Source of the DNA: an uncultured candidate division Zixibacteria bacterium
Lineage (GTDB): Bacteria; Zixibacteria; MSB-5A5; SM1-73
Reading direction: 5' to 3'
NCBI GenBank assembly: GCA_903908285.1
Contig: CAIVRH010000037.1
Coordinates: forward strand, 29,702 to 93,701
DNA: 64,000 nucleotides
Each line of letters starts with the position of its first letter. Position 1 is the stretch's first letter. The translations under genes and the position numbers were made by a program. Below the pieces are notes generated by a model. It had not been told where the DNA came from, did not search any database, and saw only the letters and a list, made by a program, of their open reading frames with translations. Shown one piece after another: positions 34,509-42,508 of this stretch.

Positions 34509-34796
34509 ATGGATGGTAAAATTAACGTTTTGATTCGGGGCAAACCTGAGCTAACCAGAAAAAGGCTGCAGGTGGATAATCTGCTGAAGCGAGCAATGAA
34601 AGGGAATGATCAAGCTAAGTCTAAGTTGTACAAAGAATTTGGTATTAGGCTCTATTCTTCGGATGAAGTGGATAAATACGTCCAGAAAAAGTTGAAAACT
34701 GAAGTCGTTGAGGAGTCACCGGTTAGAGCTAGAACCAAGTTAAAAACGAAAATTTTACCCAAAAGAAAAGTTCGGCTGGTGTTGAAAAAAAGGTAG
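34509..34796 (+). CDS. Small basic protein of unknown function
   Basis: A 95-residue, lysine/arginine-rich protein. Residues 1-58 look helical (TRKRLQVDNLLKRAMKGNDQ) and the end is a poly-basic tail (KTKILPKRKVRLVLKKR). I recognise no family. It may bind nucleic acid (inference from charge). A good intrinsic terminator follows 30 bases after the TAG, which supports a real transcript. The start ATG 34509 has a weak GAGGTAATGACTG upstream region. Confidence 0.6.
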   Translation: MDGKINVLIRGKPELTRKRLQVDNLLKRAMKGNDQAKSKLYKEFGIRLYSSDEVDKYVQKKLKTEVVEESPVRARTKLKTKILPKRKVRLVLKKR

Positions 34797-34826
34797 ATTA
34801 TTCGGGAAATATTAAAGATACAAAAA

Positions 34827-34858
34827 GGCGTTCCGCTAAAACGGGACGCTCTTTTTTT
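34827..34858 (+). terminator. Intrinsic terminator
   Basis: GCGTTCCG, a short loop CTAAAA, and CGGGACGC (one G-T pair) form a stem followed directly by CTCTTTTTTT. It lies 30 bases after the small basic protein gene, in the right orientation to end its transcript. Confidence 0.8.
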
Positions 34859-35052
34859 AGCAAGAATTTTTGAGGGTATATGAGTGGCTTATTTCGGGTA
34901 GGTTTTTGAAGCGCCAGCCACCAGGATTTCATAACGGGCATGCAATATATGTGGATTACCAATGTTGTATGATTTTTTCACGTGCAATATTTCAATCCGA
35001 GTATCATATACAAGTTAGCAGCTTGTGATTTTCTATAATATTTCACTCGATG

Positions 35053-35607
35053 CTATATTTTAGCGTATTTCTTTACACCTTCTAAAAAGAGATTTCCGCC
35101 GTGGCAATCCTGCACCACTATTGCAGGGAAGTCCTTAACCGTTAATTTTCTGATCGCCTCGGTCCCCAGTTCCTCCCAGGCAACCGGTTCATTCTTGACC
35201 ACCGTTTGGGCGATCAGCGCGGCTGCGCCTCCCACTGCGGCCAGATATACTGCGGTGTATTTCTGCAGTGCCATCTGGACATCGGCATTCATCTCCCCTT
35301 TTCCGATCATCCCTTTGGAGCCTGCCTGCAAAAGGCGGGGCGCATATGGATTCATTCTTACGGAGGAGGTGGGACCGATGGAACCGATCACCTTTCCCGG
35401 TCGGGTGGGTGTAGGACCAGCGTAGTAGATCAGTTGTCCCTTGATATCGAAGGGGAGTTTTTCCCCTCTGTCCAGAATCTCCGTCATCCTTCTATGGGCA
35501 GCATCTCTGGCAGTATAAATGGCTCCGGAGATCAAAACCTCGTCCCCAGCTTTCAAAGACATTACCACTTCATCCGTCAGCGGAGTAGTGATCGTTATCT
35601 TAGCCAT
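35053..35607 (-). CDS. Class I fumarate hydratase beta subunit (or L-tartrate dehydratase beta)
   Basis: A 184-residue beta (swivel) subunit of a class I, oxygen-sensitive Fe-S fumarase. Seen: LKAGDEVLISGAIYTARDAA, KLPFDIKGQLIYYAGPTPTR, GSIGPTSSVRMNPYAPRLLQ and MIGKGEMNADVQMAL, all diagnostic of the fumarase C-terminal domain. It pairs with the alpha subunit gene at 35834, upstream on the same strand. The pair catalyses fumarate/malate interconversion; tartrate dehydratase is a close relative that cannot be excluded by sequence alone. An R2 repeat separates the two genes. Confidence 0.93.
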   Translation of the reverse strand: MAKITITTPLTDEVVMSLKAGDEVLISGAIYTARDAAHRRMTEILDRGEKLPFDIKGQLIYYAGPTPTRPGKVIGSIGPTSSVRMNPYAPRLLQAGSKGMIGKGEMNADVQMALQKYTAVYLAAVGGAAALIAQTVVKNEPVAWEELGTEAIRKLTVKDFPAIVVQDCHGGNLFLEGVKKYAKI

Positions 35608-35833
35608 ACTTCTCCATTCCTAGTTACTTTCGTCAGAATAGTATAGCTTCAGTCTCACTATGATACATCTGAAGGGACTATTGAAAAACACCATTCGCAG
35701 GGCTAAATGCTCTGCTCTATGAATGGCAAATTATTAATACTCATAGGGGCGGGAATTCATCCCGCCCTGAAATCTGTAGTCTATAATCTCATATAGAAAC
35801 GCGCCAGCAAGCTGGCGCACTCCAAAATCAGTA
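35608..35833. repeat. Family R2 repeat between fumarase subunit genes
   Basis: 35678-35769 is an R2 unit (ATTCGCAGGGCTAAATGCTC to GGGGCGGGAATTCATCCCGC). A second small palindrome, GCGCCAGCAAGCTGGCGC, lies at 35801-35818. These interrupt the short gap expected between co-translated subunits, as in leuC/leuD. Confidence 0.75.
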
Positions 35834-36676
35834 CTACAACACCACTTCCTTGTGGCGGGCGGCGTGGCAGTTGATGTTTACCGCCACGGGGAAACCGGCG
35901 ATATGACAGGGATAGGTTTCGATGTGCACTGCTAGTGCTGTCTGGGTTCCTCCCAGACCCTGCGGTCCGATCCCCAGCTTATTAATCTCTTCCAAAAGCT
36001 CCGACTCGAGTTGAGCATAGAACGGGTTGGGATGATTCGAGCCGATAGTTCTAAGCAGCGCTCTTTTGGCCATCTCGGCGCACTTCTCGAAGGTCCCGCC
36101 GATTCCCACCCCCACCACAATCGGAGGACAGGGGTTGCTCCCCGCTTTTTTCACCACCTCCAGCACATACTGCTTTAATCCCTCCACCCCGTCTGCCGGC
36201 TTCAACATCTTCAGCCCGGACATGTTCTCGCTTCCTCCCCCTTTGGGAGCGATAATTATCTTTAGTTTATCACCCTTCACCACATTGAGATGTATAACGG
36301 CCGGTGTGTTATCACCGGTGTTTTTACGCCGGACGGGATCATCCAAAACGGACTTTCTCAAGTACCCTTCCTCGTACCCCTGTCTGGTTCCCTCATTGAT
36401 CGCATCAAATAAATTTCCGTCCTTGATACAAACCTGGTCCCCCAGATCCACGAAGAAGACCGCAAATCCGGTATCCTGGCAGATGGGGAACTCCCCTTTT
36501 TGGGCAATCTGGAAATTGTCGATAATCTGTCGGAGGATGGTTTTCCCCAGCGGCGATTCTTCTTTTTCCTGTGCTTCCCGGAGCGCGATCTTTATGTCTT
36601 CGCCCAGATGGTAATTGGCGTCGATACAGAGATTTTTCACCGCGGTAATTATGTCTTGAATCAAAATCTGACGCAT
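35834..36676 (-). CDS. Class I fumarate hydratase alpha subunit
   Basis: The 280-residue N-terminal/alpha subunit of the two-subunit class I fumarase holds the 4Fe-4S cluster. Seen: ICQDTGFAVFFVDLGDQV (cluster Cys), PKGGGSENMSGLKMLKPADG, SNPCPPIVVGVGIGGTFEKC (second Cys), GGTQTALAVHIETYPCHIAG (third Cys) and the end NINCHAARHKEVVL. It is transcribed with elbB upstream (five bases between them) and the beta subunit downstream. Tartrate dehydratase alpha is an alternative. Together with icd and LeuCD it points to a TCA-type gene neighbourhood. Confidence 0.94.
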   Translation of the reverse strand: MRQILIQDIITAVKNLCIDANYHLGEDIKIALREAQEKEESPLGKTILRQIIDNFQIAQKGEFPICQDTGFAVFFVDLGDQVCIKDGNLFDAINEGTRQGYEEGYLRKSVLDDPVRRKNTGDNTPAVIHLNVVKGDKLKIIIAPKGGGSENMSGLKMLKPADGVEGLKQYVLEVVKKAGSNPCPPIVVGVGIGGTFEKCAEMAKRALLRTIGSNHPNPFYAQLESELLEEINKLGIGPQGLGGTQTALAVHIETYPCHIAGFPVAVNINCHAARHKEVVL

Positions 36677-36681
36677 AACTG

Positions 36682-37368
36682 TTACTTGGGTGATTTGGAC
36701 GAGGTAAGTTCTAAGATTCCACTAACTAAATTTTCCAGACTCAAAGCCAAATCGGTAATTTTAAGTTTCAGCAAATTTGCCGGGGTGGTGACCAGTCGAT
36801 GTTCCGAGTCGATCACCACATCCGCTCCCCGGGAGAGCACATTAAGCACACCCATACTCTCTACCTGCCGGATCAACTCCGGATCCTTTCCGATGGTCAA
36901 GGTCAAGGGGGTTTCCAGAATATCCCGCAAGGCCGATGCCACCATCAAGGTAGCAACGCCGCAGGCTCCGATAGGTTTTTTCCGGCGGTAAATCTCCCGG
37001 ATTATCCTTTGCAATTCGGGCTTGGGCTTCAAGTAATCCTTTTTGGATCCACCTACCAGATCGGACAGATTACTTACCACTCCGGCTCCGCCGGGAAGGA
37101 TGAGGGCATCAACGTCTTTTCCTGACAGCAACCGGATATCTTTTATCTCTTCCCCGGCGATCCGGGCGGATTCCTTTAAAACGTTTCTTCCATCCGGTGC
37201 AGCGGTTTTGGTCAGGTGATCCACCACCTCTTTTTGTTCCCAGTCCGGTGCAAAATAGAGGGGATTTATTCCCTTTTTGTTCAGAAAATATGAGAGCAAA
37301 ACCGTTTCCCACACATCGGAACCGTCCCCGCTCCCACAACCGCTTAATATTACGGCAAAATTGTTCAT
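36682..37368 (-). CDS. elbB: ElbB/ES1-type DJ-1 superfamily glyoxalase
   Basis: A 228-residue protein of the DJ-1/PfpI superfamily, ElbB (ES1) branch. Seen: FAVILSGCGSGDGSDVWETV at the start, the conserved HLTKTAAPDGRNVLKESARI, DALILPGGAGVVSNLSDL, the likely nucleophile Cys in KKPIGACGVATLM, and HRLVTTPANLLKLKITDLAL. The family has been linked to isoprenoid synthesis and methylglyoxal detoxification in E. coli; neither is proven here. It is separated from the fumarase alpha gene by only five bases, so the two are cotranscribed. The start ATG 37368 is well placed. Confidence 0.9.
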   Translation of the reverse strand: MNNFAVILSGCGSGDGSDVWETVLLSYFLNKKGINPLYFAPDWEQKEVVDHLTKTAAPDGRNVLKESARIAGEEIKDIRLLSGKDVDALILPGGAGVVSNLSDLVGGSKKDYLKPKPELQRIIREIYRRKKPIGACGVATLMVASALRDILETPLTLTIGKDPELIRQVESMGVLNVLSRGADVVIDSEHRLVTTPANLLKLKITDLALSLENLVSGILELTSSKSPK

Positions 37369-37438
37369 GTTACTTTAAGAGAAAAAACCGGTTTAAGGAT
37401 AACTCTAAAAAGTCTTACGAAAAGTTTGAAGCCTCGAT

Positions 37439-37705
37439 CTATTTTTTTTCATCCGGATCATAGAAACGTACCCCATCATCCCCGCTGTGATCCTGCTTTT
37501 TCTCTTCCTTCTGATTCAGTACATGCTCGATGGATTTCTGCTTCTCCCGGTTCTGGTACTGCAGGTATACGTTCTGGGCGGTGAAGCCGGTCTCGTATAT
37601 GATCGATTTTTTGTTCTTCCACCTTCTCTTGATGGCCATAAACGCAATGGCGAAAATCACCAGGAAAATCAAACCGACCAAAAGATAGCTTACTGTATTT
37701 TCCAT
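37439..37705 (-). CDS. Small single-pass membrane protein
   Basis: Using the internal ATG 37705 (MENTVSYLL...), the protein is 88 residues with one helix (about 5-25: VSYLLVGLIFLVIFAIAFM), then a basic and polar cytoplasmic tail rich in Lys, Gln and Glu (KNKKSIIYETGF, YQNREKQKSIEHVLNQKEEK). A longer frame starting at 37750 would run through a hairpin and is less likely. The short hydrophobic head and charged tail fit a small membrane-anchored adaptor. No family is recognised. It follows rpmA on the minus strand. Confidence 0.6.
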   Translation of the reverse strand: MENTVSYLLVGLIFLVIFAIAFMAIKRRWKNKKSIIYETGFTAQNVYLQYQNREKQKSIEHVLNQKEEKKQDHSGDDGVRFYDPDEKK

Positions 37706-37737
37706 ATGCGTTTTACCCGGACTTGGATCAATGCAAA

Positions 37738-37776
37738 GATGCACCGACATTCATCCTGCCGGTGCATCTTTTTTTT
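37738..37776 (+). terminator. Strong hairpin with U-tract (plus-strand orientation)
   Basis: GATGCACCG and CGGTGCATC form a 9-bp stem with a 13-base loop, followed by TTTTTTTT. As written it is a terminator for plus-strand transcription, yet all nearby genes (rpmA above, the small membrane protein below) are on the minus strand. It may block antisense reading or serve both strands. Confidence 0.7.
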
Positions 37777-37872
37777 ATATTGCAGACCGGAAAAATTGCA
37801 TGGTGTACAGTGTGAGGAAGGAATAGTTTAAAACTCAAATCTCTGGGGACTAAGAAAGTGTGCGGTAGGAAG

Positions 37873-38121
37873 TTAGCTGACGCTGACCACTTTCCTGTCT
37901 TTTCCCTTCGGCTCGAATTTTATCACCCCGTCCACCAGTGCGAACAAGGTGTCATCCTTTCCTATACCCACATTCCGTCCCGGGTGAATCCTGGTCCCCC
38001 TTTGTCTCACGATGATGGTGCCAGCTAAGACTGCCTCTCCGGCATATCTTTTAACCCCCAGCCTCTGTCCTTGAGAATCTCTTCCGTTCCGGGAACTGCC
38101 AACTCCTTTTTTATGCGCCAT
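37873..38121 (-). CDS. rpmA: Ribosomal protein bL27
   Basis: bL27 lies at the peptidyl-transferase centre of the 50S subunit. The 82-residue protein starts with [20 protein letters not shown] and contains the conserved [20 protein letters not shown] and [17 protein letters not shown]. In most bacteria it follows rplU and precedes obgE. Here it follows a HicBA pair, with no rplU in the window, and obgE is 24 kb away, so the usual cluster has been broken. There is no sign of the extra N-terminal extension found in Firmicutes. Confidence 0.97.
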   Translation of the reverse strand: MAHKKGVGSSRNGRDSQGQRLGVKRYAGEAVLAGTIIVRQRGTRIHPGRNVGIGKDDTLFALVDGVIKFEPKGKDRKVVSVS

Positions 38122-38192
38122 TTTGCCTCATCCTTTCTGAATTTTCATTTTATAAATACTTAAACGTTTTTGCAATCAATGTCAATGCTATT

Positions 38193-38414
38193 TCAAAGCA
38201 ATTTCAAAAACTCTTCAACGCTTAAATCTGCACTGCGAATTAATGCACGCAGGGTTCCGACAGATAGTTCTTTGTGTTGGGGCATCGAGAGGTTAACTCT
38301 CACCCCGGGCTTGACCATTACCACATGGCTTCCTACTTGCCCCAAAGGTTGCCAGCCAGTTTTTTGGAATGCTTTAACCGCCTCCTTACCGGAAATGTTG
38401 CCGAGTTTGCCCAT
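38193..38414 (-). CDS. hicA: HicA-family toxin
   Basis: HicA is a small mRNA-binding ribonuclease toxin. The 73-residue protein has the double-stranded RNA-binding-like fold markers: ISGKEAVKAFQKTGWQPLG, the active His in QVGSHVVMVKPG, and NLSMPQHKELSVGTLRALIR. It lies four bases after hicB, so antitoxin precedes toxin. The active-site GSH motif is intact, so the toxin may be functional. The pair sits between rpmA and clpC and probably arrived by insertion. Confidence 0.93.
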   Translation of the reverse strand: MGKLGNISGKEAVKAFQKTGWQPLGQVGSHVVMVKPGVRVNLSMPQHKELSVGTLRALIRSADLSVEEFLKLL

Positions 38415-38418
38415 TCCA

Positions 38419-38634
38419 CTATACCGCTACCACAATGGGTTGATGTCCCGGTCGATGAGTTAATTCTGCGGCAGCTTTCTGATCTTCAGCCCATAACCAG
38501 GCAGTTATAGCTTCCTTGATATTCTCCAGTGCTTCTTTCTCGTCCTTACCTTGGGAAACGCACCCGGGCAGTGCCGGACATTCAACCACAACCCACCCAT
38601 CCTCTGCCGGCTCGAGTATCACGTGAAAAATCAT
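38419..38634 (-). CDS. hicB: HicB-family antitoxin (short form)
   Basis: The preferred start is ATG 38634 (MIFHVILEPAEDG), with AAAGGG upstream, giving 71 residues. Seen: the partial RNase H-like fold of HicB with WVVVECPALPGCVSQGKDEK and EALENIKEAITAWLWAED. There is no C-terminal helix-turn-helix or ribbon-helix-helix domain, so it should neutralise HicA but may not bind DNA. A longer frame starting at 38697 would run through palindromic sequence. A palindrome upstream (38681-38717) is a possible control site. Confidence 0.9.
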   Translation of the reverse strand: MIFHVILEPAEDGWVVVECPALPGCVSQGKDEKEALENIKEAITAWLWAEDQKAAAELTHRPGHQPIVVAV

Positions 38635-38680
38635 AATTTTCCCTTTCTTCTCCTTAGGGAAACTATCTTTGAACAAAACT

Positions 38681-38717
38681 AAACCCAACCGTTGCAACCT
38701 TGCGCAAGGTTGGGTTT
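38681..38717 (-). promoter_or_regulatory. Palindrome between clpC and hicB: clpC terminator or hicBA operator
   Basis: The outer arms AAACCCAACC and GGTTGGGTTT enclose a perfect 18-base palindrome CAACCTTGCGCAAGGTTG (38695-38712). On the minus strand it is followed by AGTTTTG. It could end the clpC transcript (stop at 38757), or be the operator upstream of hicB. Neither use is proven. Confidence 0.55.
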
Positions 38718-38756
38718 AGAATATACGAAATTTATCCGATAATGGCAAGTGATTTT

Positions 38757-41228
38757 TTACTTCAACGTTTTCTCCGGGGTGGCTTTCCTCTCCTCGCTCT
38801 CCTCGGTTTTTATGTTGAAGGACAGCTTGTCGTCCCCTTCTTTTCGGTCTATAACCACTTCACAAGCACCGGAGAACTGGCCTTTCAATATCTCCTCGGC
38901 TAAAGGATCCTCCACAAACTTCTGGATAGTCCTTTTCAAAGGCCTGGCTCCAAAAGTGGGATTGAATCCCTTCTCTGCTAAAAACTCTTTTGCTTCTTTG
39001 GTTAATTCGAAAGTGATCTTCCTCTCCCGTAATCTTTTAGCCACATCATTTAAGAGGATATCGATTATCTGTAATACTTCTTCCATGCCCAGAGGATGGA
39101 AAACTATGATTTCGTCGATTCGATTCAAGAATTCGGGATTAAAAGCCCGGCGGGTTTCCTCCATGAGTTTTTGCCTCATATTATCGTACGAGGTATTCTC
39201 ATCGTTTTTCTGGAAGCCTAAGGTTTTGCCCGCTTTGATTTCCCGCGCACCCAGGTTGGAGGTCATGATCACCACGGTATTTCTGAAATCCACCCTTCGT
39301 CCGAAACTATCGGTTAAGGCGCCATCGTCGAACATCTGCAGGAGGATGTTAAACACGTCGGGATGGGCTTTCTCTATCTCGTCTAAAAGCACCACCGAAT
39401 AGGGCTTTCGTCTCACCTTTTCGGTAAGCTGTCCCCCCTCTTCGTACCCCACATAACCGGGAGGGGCGCCGATCAATCGGGAAACCGAGAATTTTTCCAT
39501 ATACTCGGACATGTCGATTCGGATCAGGGAGTTCTCGTCTTCAAACAGGGAAGCTGCCAGAGCCCGGGCAAGCTCGGTTTTTCCCACGCCGGTCGGTCCC
39601 AGAAAGATCAAGGAGCCGATAGGTCGGCGCGGGTCTCCCAGACCGGCCCGGTTTCGACGGATGGCTTTGGCTATAACCGTGACGGCTTCATCCTGTCCCA
39701 CGATCCTCTTTCTCAATTCATCTTCCATCCGCAGAAGCTTTTTGGATTCCTTCTCCTCCAGCTTGAACAGAGGGATGCCGGTCATCTTCGACACCACCAA
39801 AGACACCTCGTCAATGCCTAAGGTAACCCGCTCTCGGTCCTTTCCTTCCTCCCAATCCCTTTTCATCTGCTCCAGTTTCTCCCGCCGGATCTTCAACTCA
39901 TCCCGCAGCTGGGCAGCTCTCTCGAACTCCTGATTTTTTACCGCCTTTTCCTTTTCCCTCTGGGTCTCCGTCAGCTCCTGTTCCATCTTTTCGAATATCT
40001 CCGGACGGGTACAGGAGGCCAGATGAACCCGGGAGCCGGCTTCGTCTATGACATCGATGGCTTTATCCGGCTGGAATTTTCCGGTTATGTACCTATCGGA
40101 CAGTTTCACTGCTGCATCGATAGCCTCATTCGATATGTTTATCTTATGGTGTTCCTCATATTTGGATTTCAATCCGTGGAGGATTTTATTGGTATCATCG
40201 GAAGACGGCGGGTCTACCATGACGGTCTGAAAGCGGCGCTCCAGCGCCCCATCTTTCTCTATGTATTTCCGATACTCGTTCAAGGTAGTGGCGCCGATGC
40301 ACTGGACTTCCCCCCGGGAGAGAGAGGGCTTGAATATGTTGGAGGCATCCAAGGAGCCTTCCGCTCCCCCCGCCCCCACGATGGTGTGCAACTCGTCGAT
40401 GAACAGAATCACGTCCTTGGAGTTGATGATCTCGTTCATCACCGCTTTCATCCGCTCCTCGAATTGTCCCCGGTACTTGGTTCCTGCCACCAGCGAGGCC
40501 ATATCCAGACAGACGATCCTCCGGTTTTCCAGAGTCTGGGGAACCTGTCCCGCCACTATCCTCTGGGCTAAACCCTCTGCAATGGCGGTTTTCCCCACTC
40601 CCGGCTCACCGATCAACACCGGGTTATTCTTCTTTCTTCGGGAAAGTATCTGCGAAACCCGCTCGATCTCATTTTCCCTGCCGATAATCGGGTCTAATTT
40701 TCCCCGCCGGGCCAGCTCGGTCAAATCTCTCCCAAAATGATCCAAAGCCGGGGTTTTGCTCTTCTTTCTCTTCCTGGCATAAGATGAGGGTTTTCCGCTC
40801 TCTATATTCTTCAGCTCTTCGTACGTTTCCTTATAATCCAAATCGTACATAGAGAGAACCTGAGCCGCCACCCCCTCTTCGTCCCTCAACATAGCTAAAA
40901 GAAGATGTTCGGTATCGATATCTTTGGACCTAAGCGCCCGGGCTTCCTGAGCGGAAACCTCCAAAAGCTTTTTGGCTCTGGCGGTCAAAGGAAGCTGCCC
41001 CACGGTCATGGTTCCCCCGGAAGGCTGGACTACATCCTCCACCGACTGTCTGAGCTCGTTTAGATCCACCCCCACGTTGATCAAAATCTCAATCGCTTTC
41101 CCTTCTCCCAGACGCAAAAGACCCAACAGAAGATGTTCCGTTCCAATATAATCGTGCTTCAACCTGGCTGCCTCATCCCGGGCGTATTCAATAGCCTTTC
41201 GCGCTCCCTCGGTGAACATCTCATTCAT
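38757..41228 (-). CDS. clpC: ATP-dependent Clp protease ATP-binding subunit ClpC
   Basis: ClpC unfolds proteins, including arginine-phosphorylated ones, for ClpP. Start ATG 41228 (MNEMFTEGARKAIEYARDEA), with a strong GGAGG upstream, gives 823 residues; an upstream frame to 41312 lacks homology. Seen: Clp N repeats (HDYIGTEHLLLGLLR, DIDTEHLLLAMLRDEEGVA), AAA1 Walker A GEPGVGKT, a UVR/middle domain (KAVKNQEFERAAQLRDEL), AAA2 GPTGVGKTELARALA with Walker B VVLLDEIEKAHPDVFN, and a ClpP-contact loop region. It lies in an mcsA-mcsB-clpC order. No ctsR repressor is present. Confidence 0.96.
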   Translation of the reverse strand: MNEMFTEGARKAIEYARDEAARLKHDYIGTEHLLLGLLRLGEGKAIEILINVGVDLNELRQSVEDVVQPSGGTMTVGQLPLTARAKKLLEVSAQEARALRSKDIDTEHLLLAMLRDEEGVAAQVLSMYDLDYKETYEELKNIESGKPSSYARKRKKSKTPALDHFGRDLTELARRGKLDPIIGRENEIERVSQILSRRKKNNPVLIGEPGVGKTAIAEGLAQRIVAGQVPQTLENRRIVCLDMASLVAGTKYRGQFEERMKAVMNEIINSKDVILFIDELHTIVGAGGAEGSLDASNIFKPSLSRGEVQCIGATTLNEYRKYIEKDGALERRFQTVMVDPPSSDDTNKILHGLKSKYEEHHKINISNEAIDAAVKLSDRYITGKFQPDKAIDVIDEAGSRVHLASCTRPEIFEKMEQELTETQREKEKAVKNQEFERAAQLRDELKIRREKLEQMKRDWEEGKDRERVTLGIDEVSLVVSKMTGIPLFKLEEKESKKLLRMEDELRKRIVGQDEAVTVIAKAIRRNRAGLGDPRRPIGSLIFLGPTGVGKTELARALAASLFEDENSLIRIDMSEYMEKFSVSRLIGAPPGYVGYEEGGQLTEKVRRKPYSVVLLDEIEKAHPDVFNILLQMFDDGALTDSFGRRVDFRNTVVIMTSNLGAREIKAGKTLGFQKNDENTSYDNMRQKLMEETRRAFNPEFLNRIDEIIVFHPLGMEEVLQIIDILLNDVAKRLRERKITFELTKEAKEFLAEKGFNPTFGARPLKRTIQKFVEDPLAEEILKGQFSGACEVVIDRKEGDDKLSFNIKTEESEERKATPEKTLK

Positions 41229-41413
41229 CGAATTCCTCCGATCGATTTCGAATTTATCTTCAAGCCCCAAAAATCTCGTTAGCTTTTCTTTCCCCTCTGT
41301 CCGTTTTTTCACCCCTATATATTACATTACGTAAGAAGTGCCTGAAATTCAACTTGTTTCAGCCCCCAGCCCCCTTCCGCCAGGGTCCAGAGTCCAGGGT
41401 CCGGAATATTACT

Positions 41414-42481
41414 TCATGTACCTATCTCAGCGGCCGGTTGGGTCAGTTTTGAGCGGATCAAATCTGCCCGGATCCGATCCCGCTCGCCCACTTCCATTTT
41501 TTGGTCGAAATATTTCTGCAGATGAGCGGGTTGAGTCAAAGCTAATATCTCATTTATCCGGGACAGGTTAATCGTTTTTATAACTTCCATCCCGATCCCC
41601 AAGCGGATGGCGGAGAGCATGTTCAAAGCCTCCTCCGAGGTTAAAGTCCGGGCATATTTTAAAATTCCGTAAGCCCGCCAGATCTTGTCTTCGATCTGAT
41701 CTTTTGCTTCGCCAAACAGCCGTTTTCGCGCATTCTCTTCATATTCTATTATCTGCCGGGTCACCCTTTCTAAGCTCTCCACGATATCCTCCTCGGAACG
41801 TCCCAAGGTGGTCTGATTGGATATCTGGAAAAGATTTCCCATCACATCCGAACCTTCTCCGTAGAAACCACGGACCACCAATCCCAGTTTGTTGATCTGG
41901 GGGATTACTTTTTCGATTTCGCGGGTCAACACCAAACCCGGAAGATGGATCAAAACCGAAGCCCGCATGCCCGTTCCGGTATTGGTAGGACAGGAAGTAA
42001 GATAGCCAAAGGTGGAATCAAAGGCATACTCCAGTGATTTGGACAGCTCGTCGTCCACTTGATTCGCCAGTCGATATGCCGTCTGTATTTCCAGACCGGA
42101 AGCTAAAGCTTGAATTCTTAGATGATCCTCCTCGTTTATCATAACGCTGGTGTTCTCCATTTCCCCGATCAGAAGTCCGGAGAACTCCCGGCAGGAGGTG
42201 AACTCCAGGCTGATTAAGTGTCTTTCCACCAAAAAGGTTCGGTCCAACTCGTCTAATTCCGCACAGTTCACTATTATCCCTTTGTTCAAAATCGGGCTTT
42301 TTTCCACCGCACCCCGGACAAAGGAAATGATCTTCTCCCGGGAATCGGCATCGGATCGTGAGGGGAAGGGAGAATTCACTATATTACGGGCCAGCCTGAC
42401 CCGGGAGGATAAAACTATCTGAGAATTGGAACCCTCCCCCGACAGCCAGATCGCCGGTTTTTTTGCCATCAGCTCAAACAT
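41414..42481 (-). CDS. mcsB: Protein arginine kinase McsB
   Basis: McsB phosphorylates arginines in damaged proteins, marking them for ClpCP. The 355-residue phosphagen-kinase-fold protein shows SSRVRLARNIVNSPFPSRSD, VNCAELDELDRTFLVERHLI, the catalytic loop Cys in LTSCPTNTGTGMRASVLIHL, and GFYGEGSDVMGNLFQISNQT. The C-terminal RDRIRADLIRSKL resembles the pArg-docking segment. It has McsA upstream and clpC downstream on the same strand, so the cassette is complete except for CtsR. The start ATG 42481 has an AAGGGGA ribosome site; ATG 42469 is an alternative. Confidence 0.95.
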   Translation of the reverse strand: MFELMAKKPAIWLSGEGSNSQIVLSSRVRLARNIVNSPFPSRSDADSREKIISFVRGAVEKSPILNKGIIVNCAELDELDRTFLVERHLISLEFTSCREFSGLLIGEMENTSVMINEEDHLRIQALASGLEIQTAYRLANQVDDELSKSLEYAFDSTFGYLTSCPTNTGTGMRASVLIHLPGLVLTREIEKVIPQINKLGLVVRGFYGEGSDVMGNLFQISNQTTLGRSEEDIVESLERVTRQIIEYEENARKRLFGEAKDQIEDKIWRAYGILKYARTLTSEEALNMLSAIRLGIGMEVIKTINLSRINEILALTQPAHLQKYFDQKMEVGERDRIRADLIRSKLTQPAAEIGT

Positions 42482-42508
42482 TAATCCCCTTCCTGGTTCA
42501 AACTAATT

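Noticed and set aside
38635..38697. Longer HicB start at 38697
   Set aside because: The extra 21 residues come from palindromic DNA and lack homology; ATG 38634 has a ribosome site.
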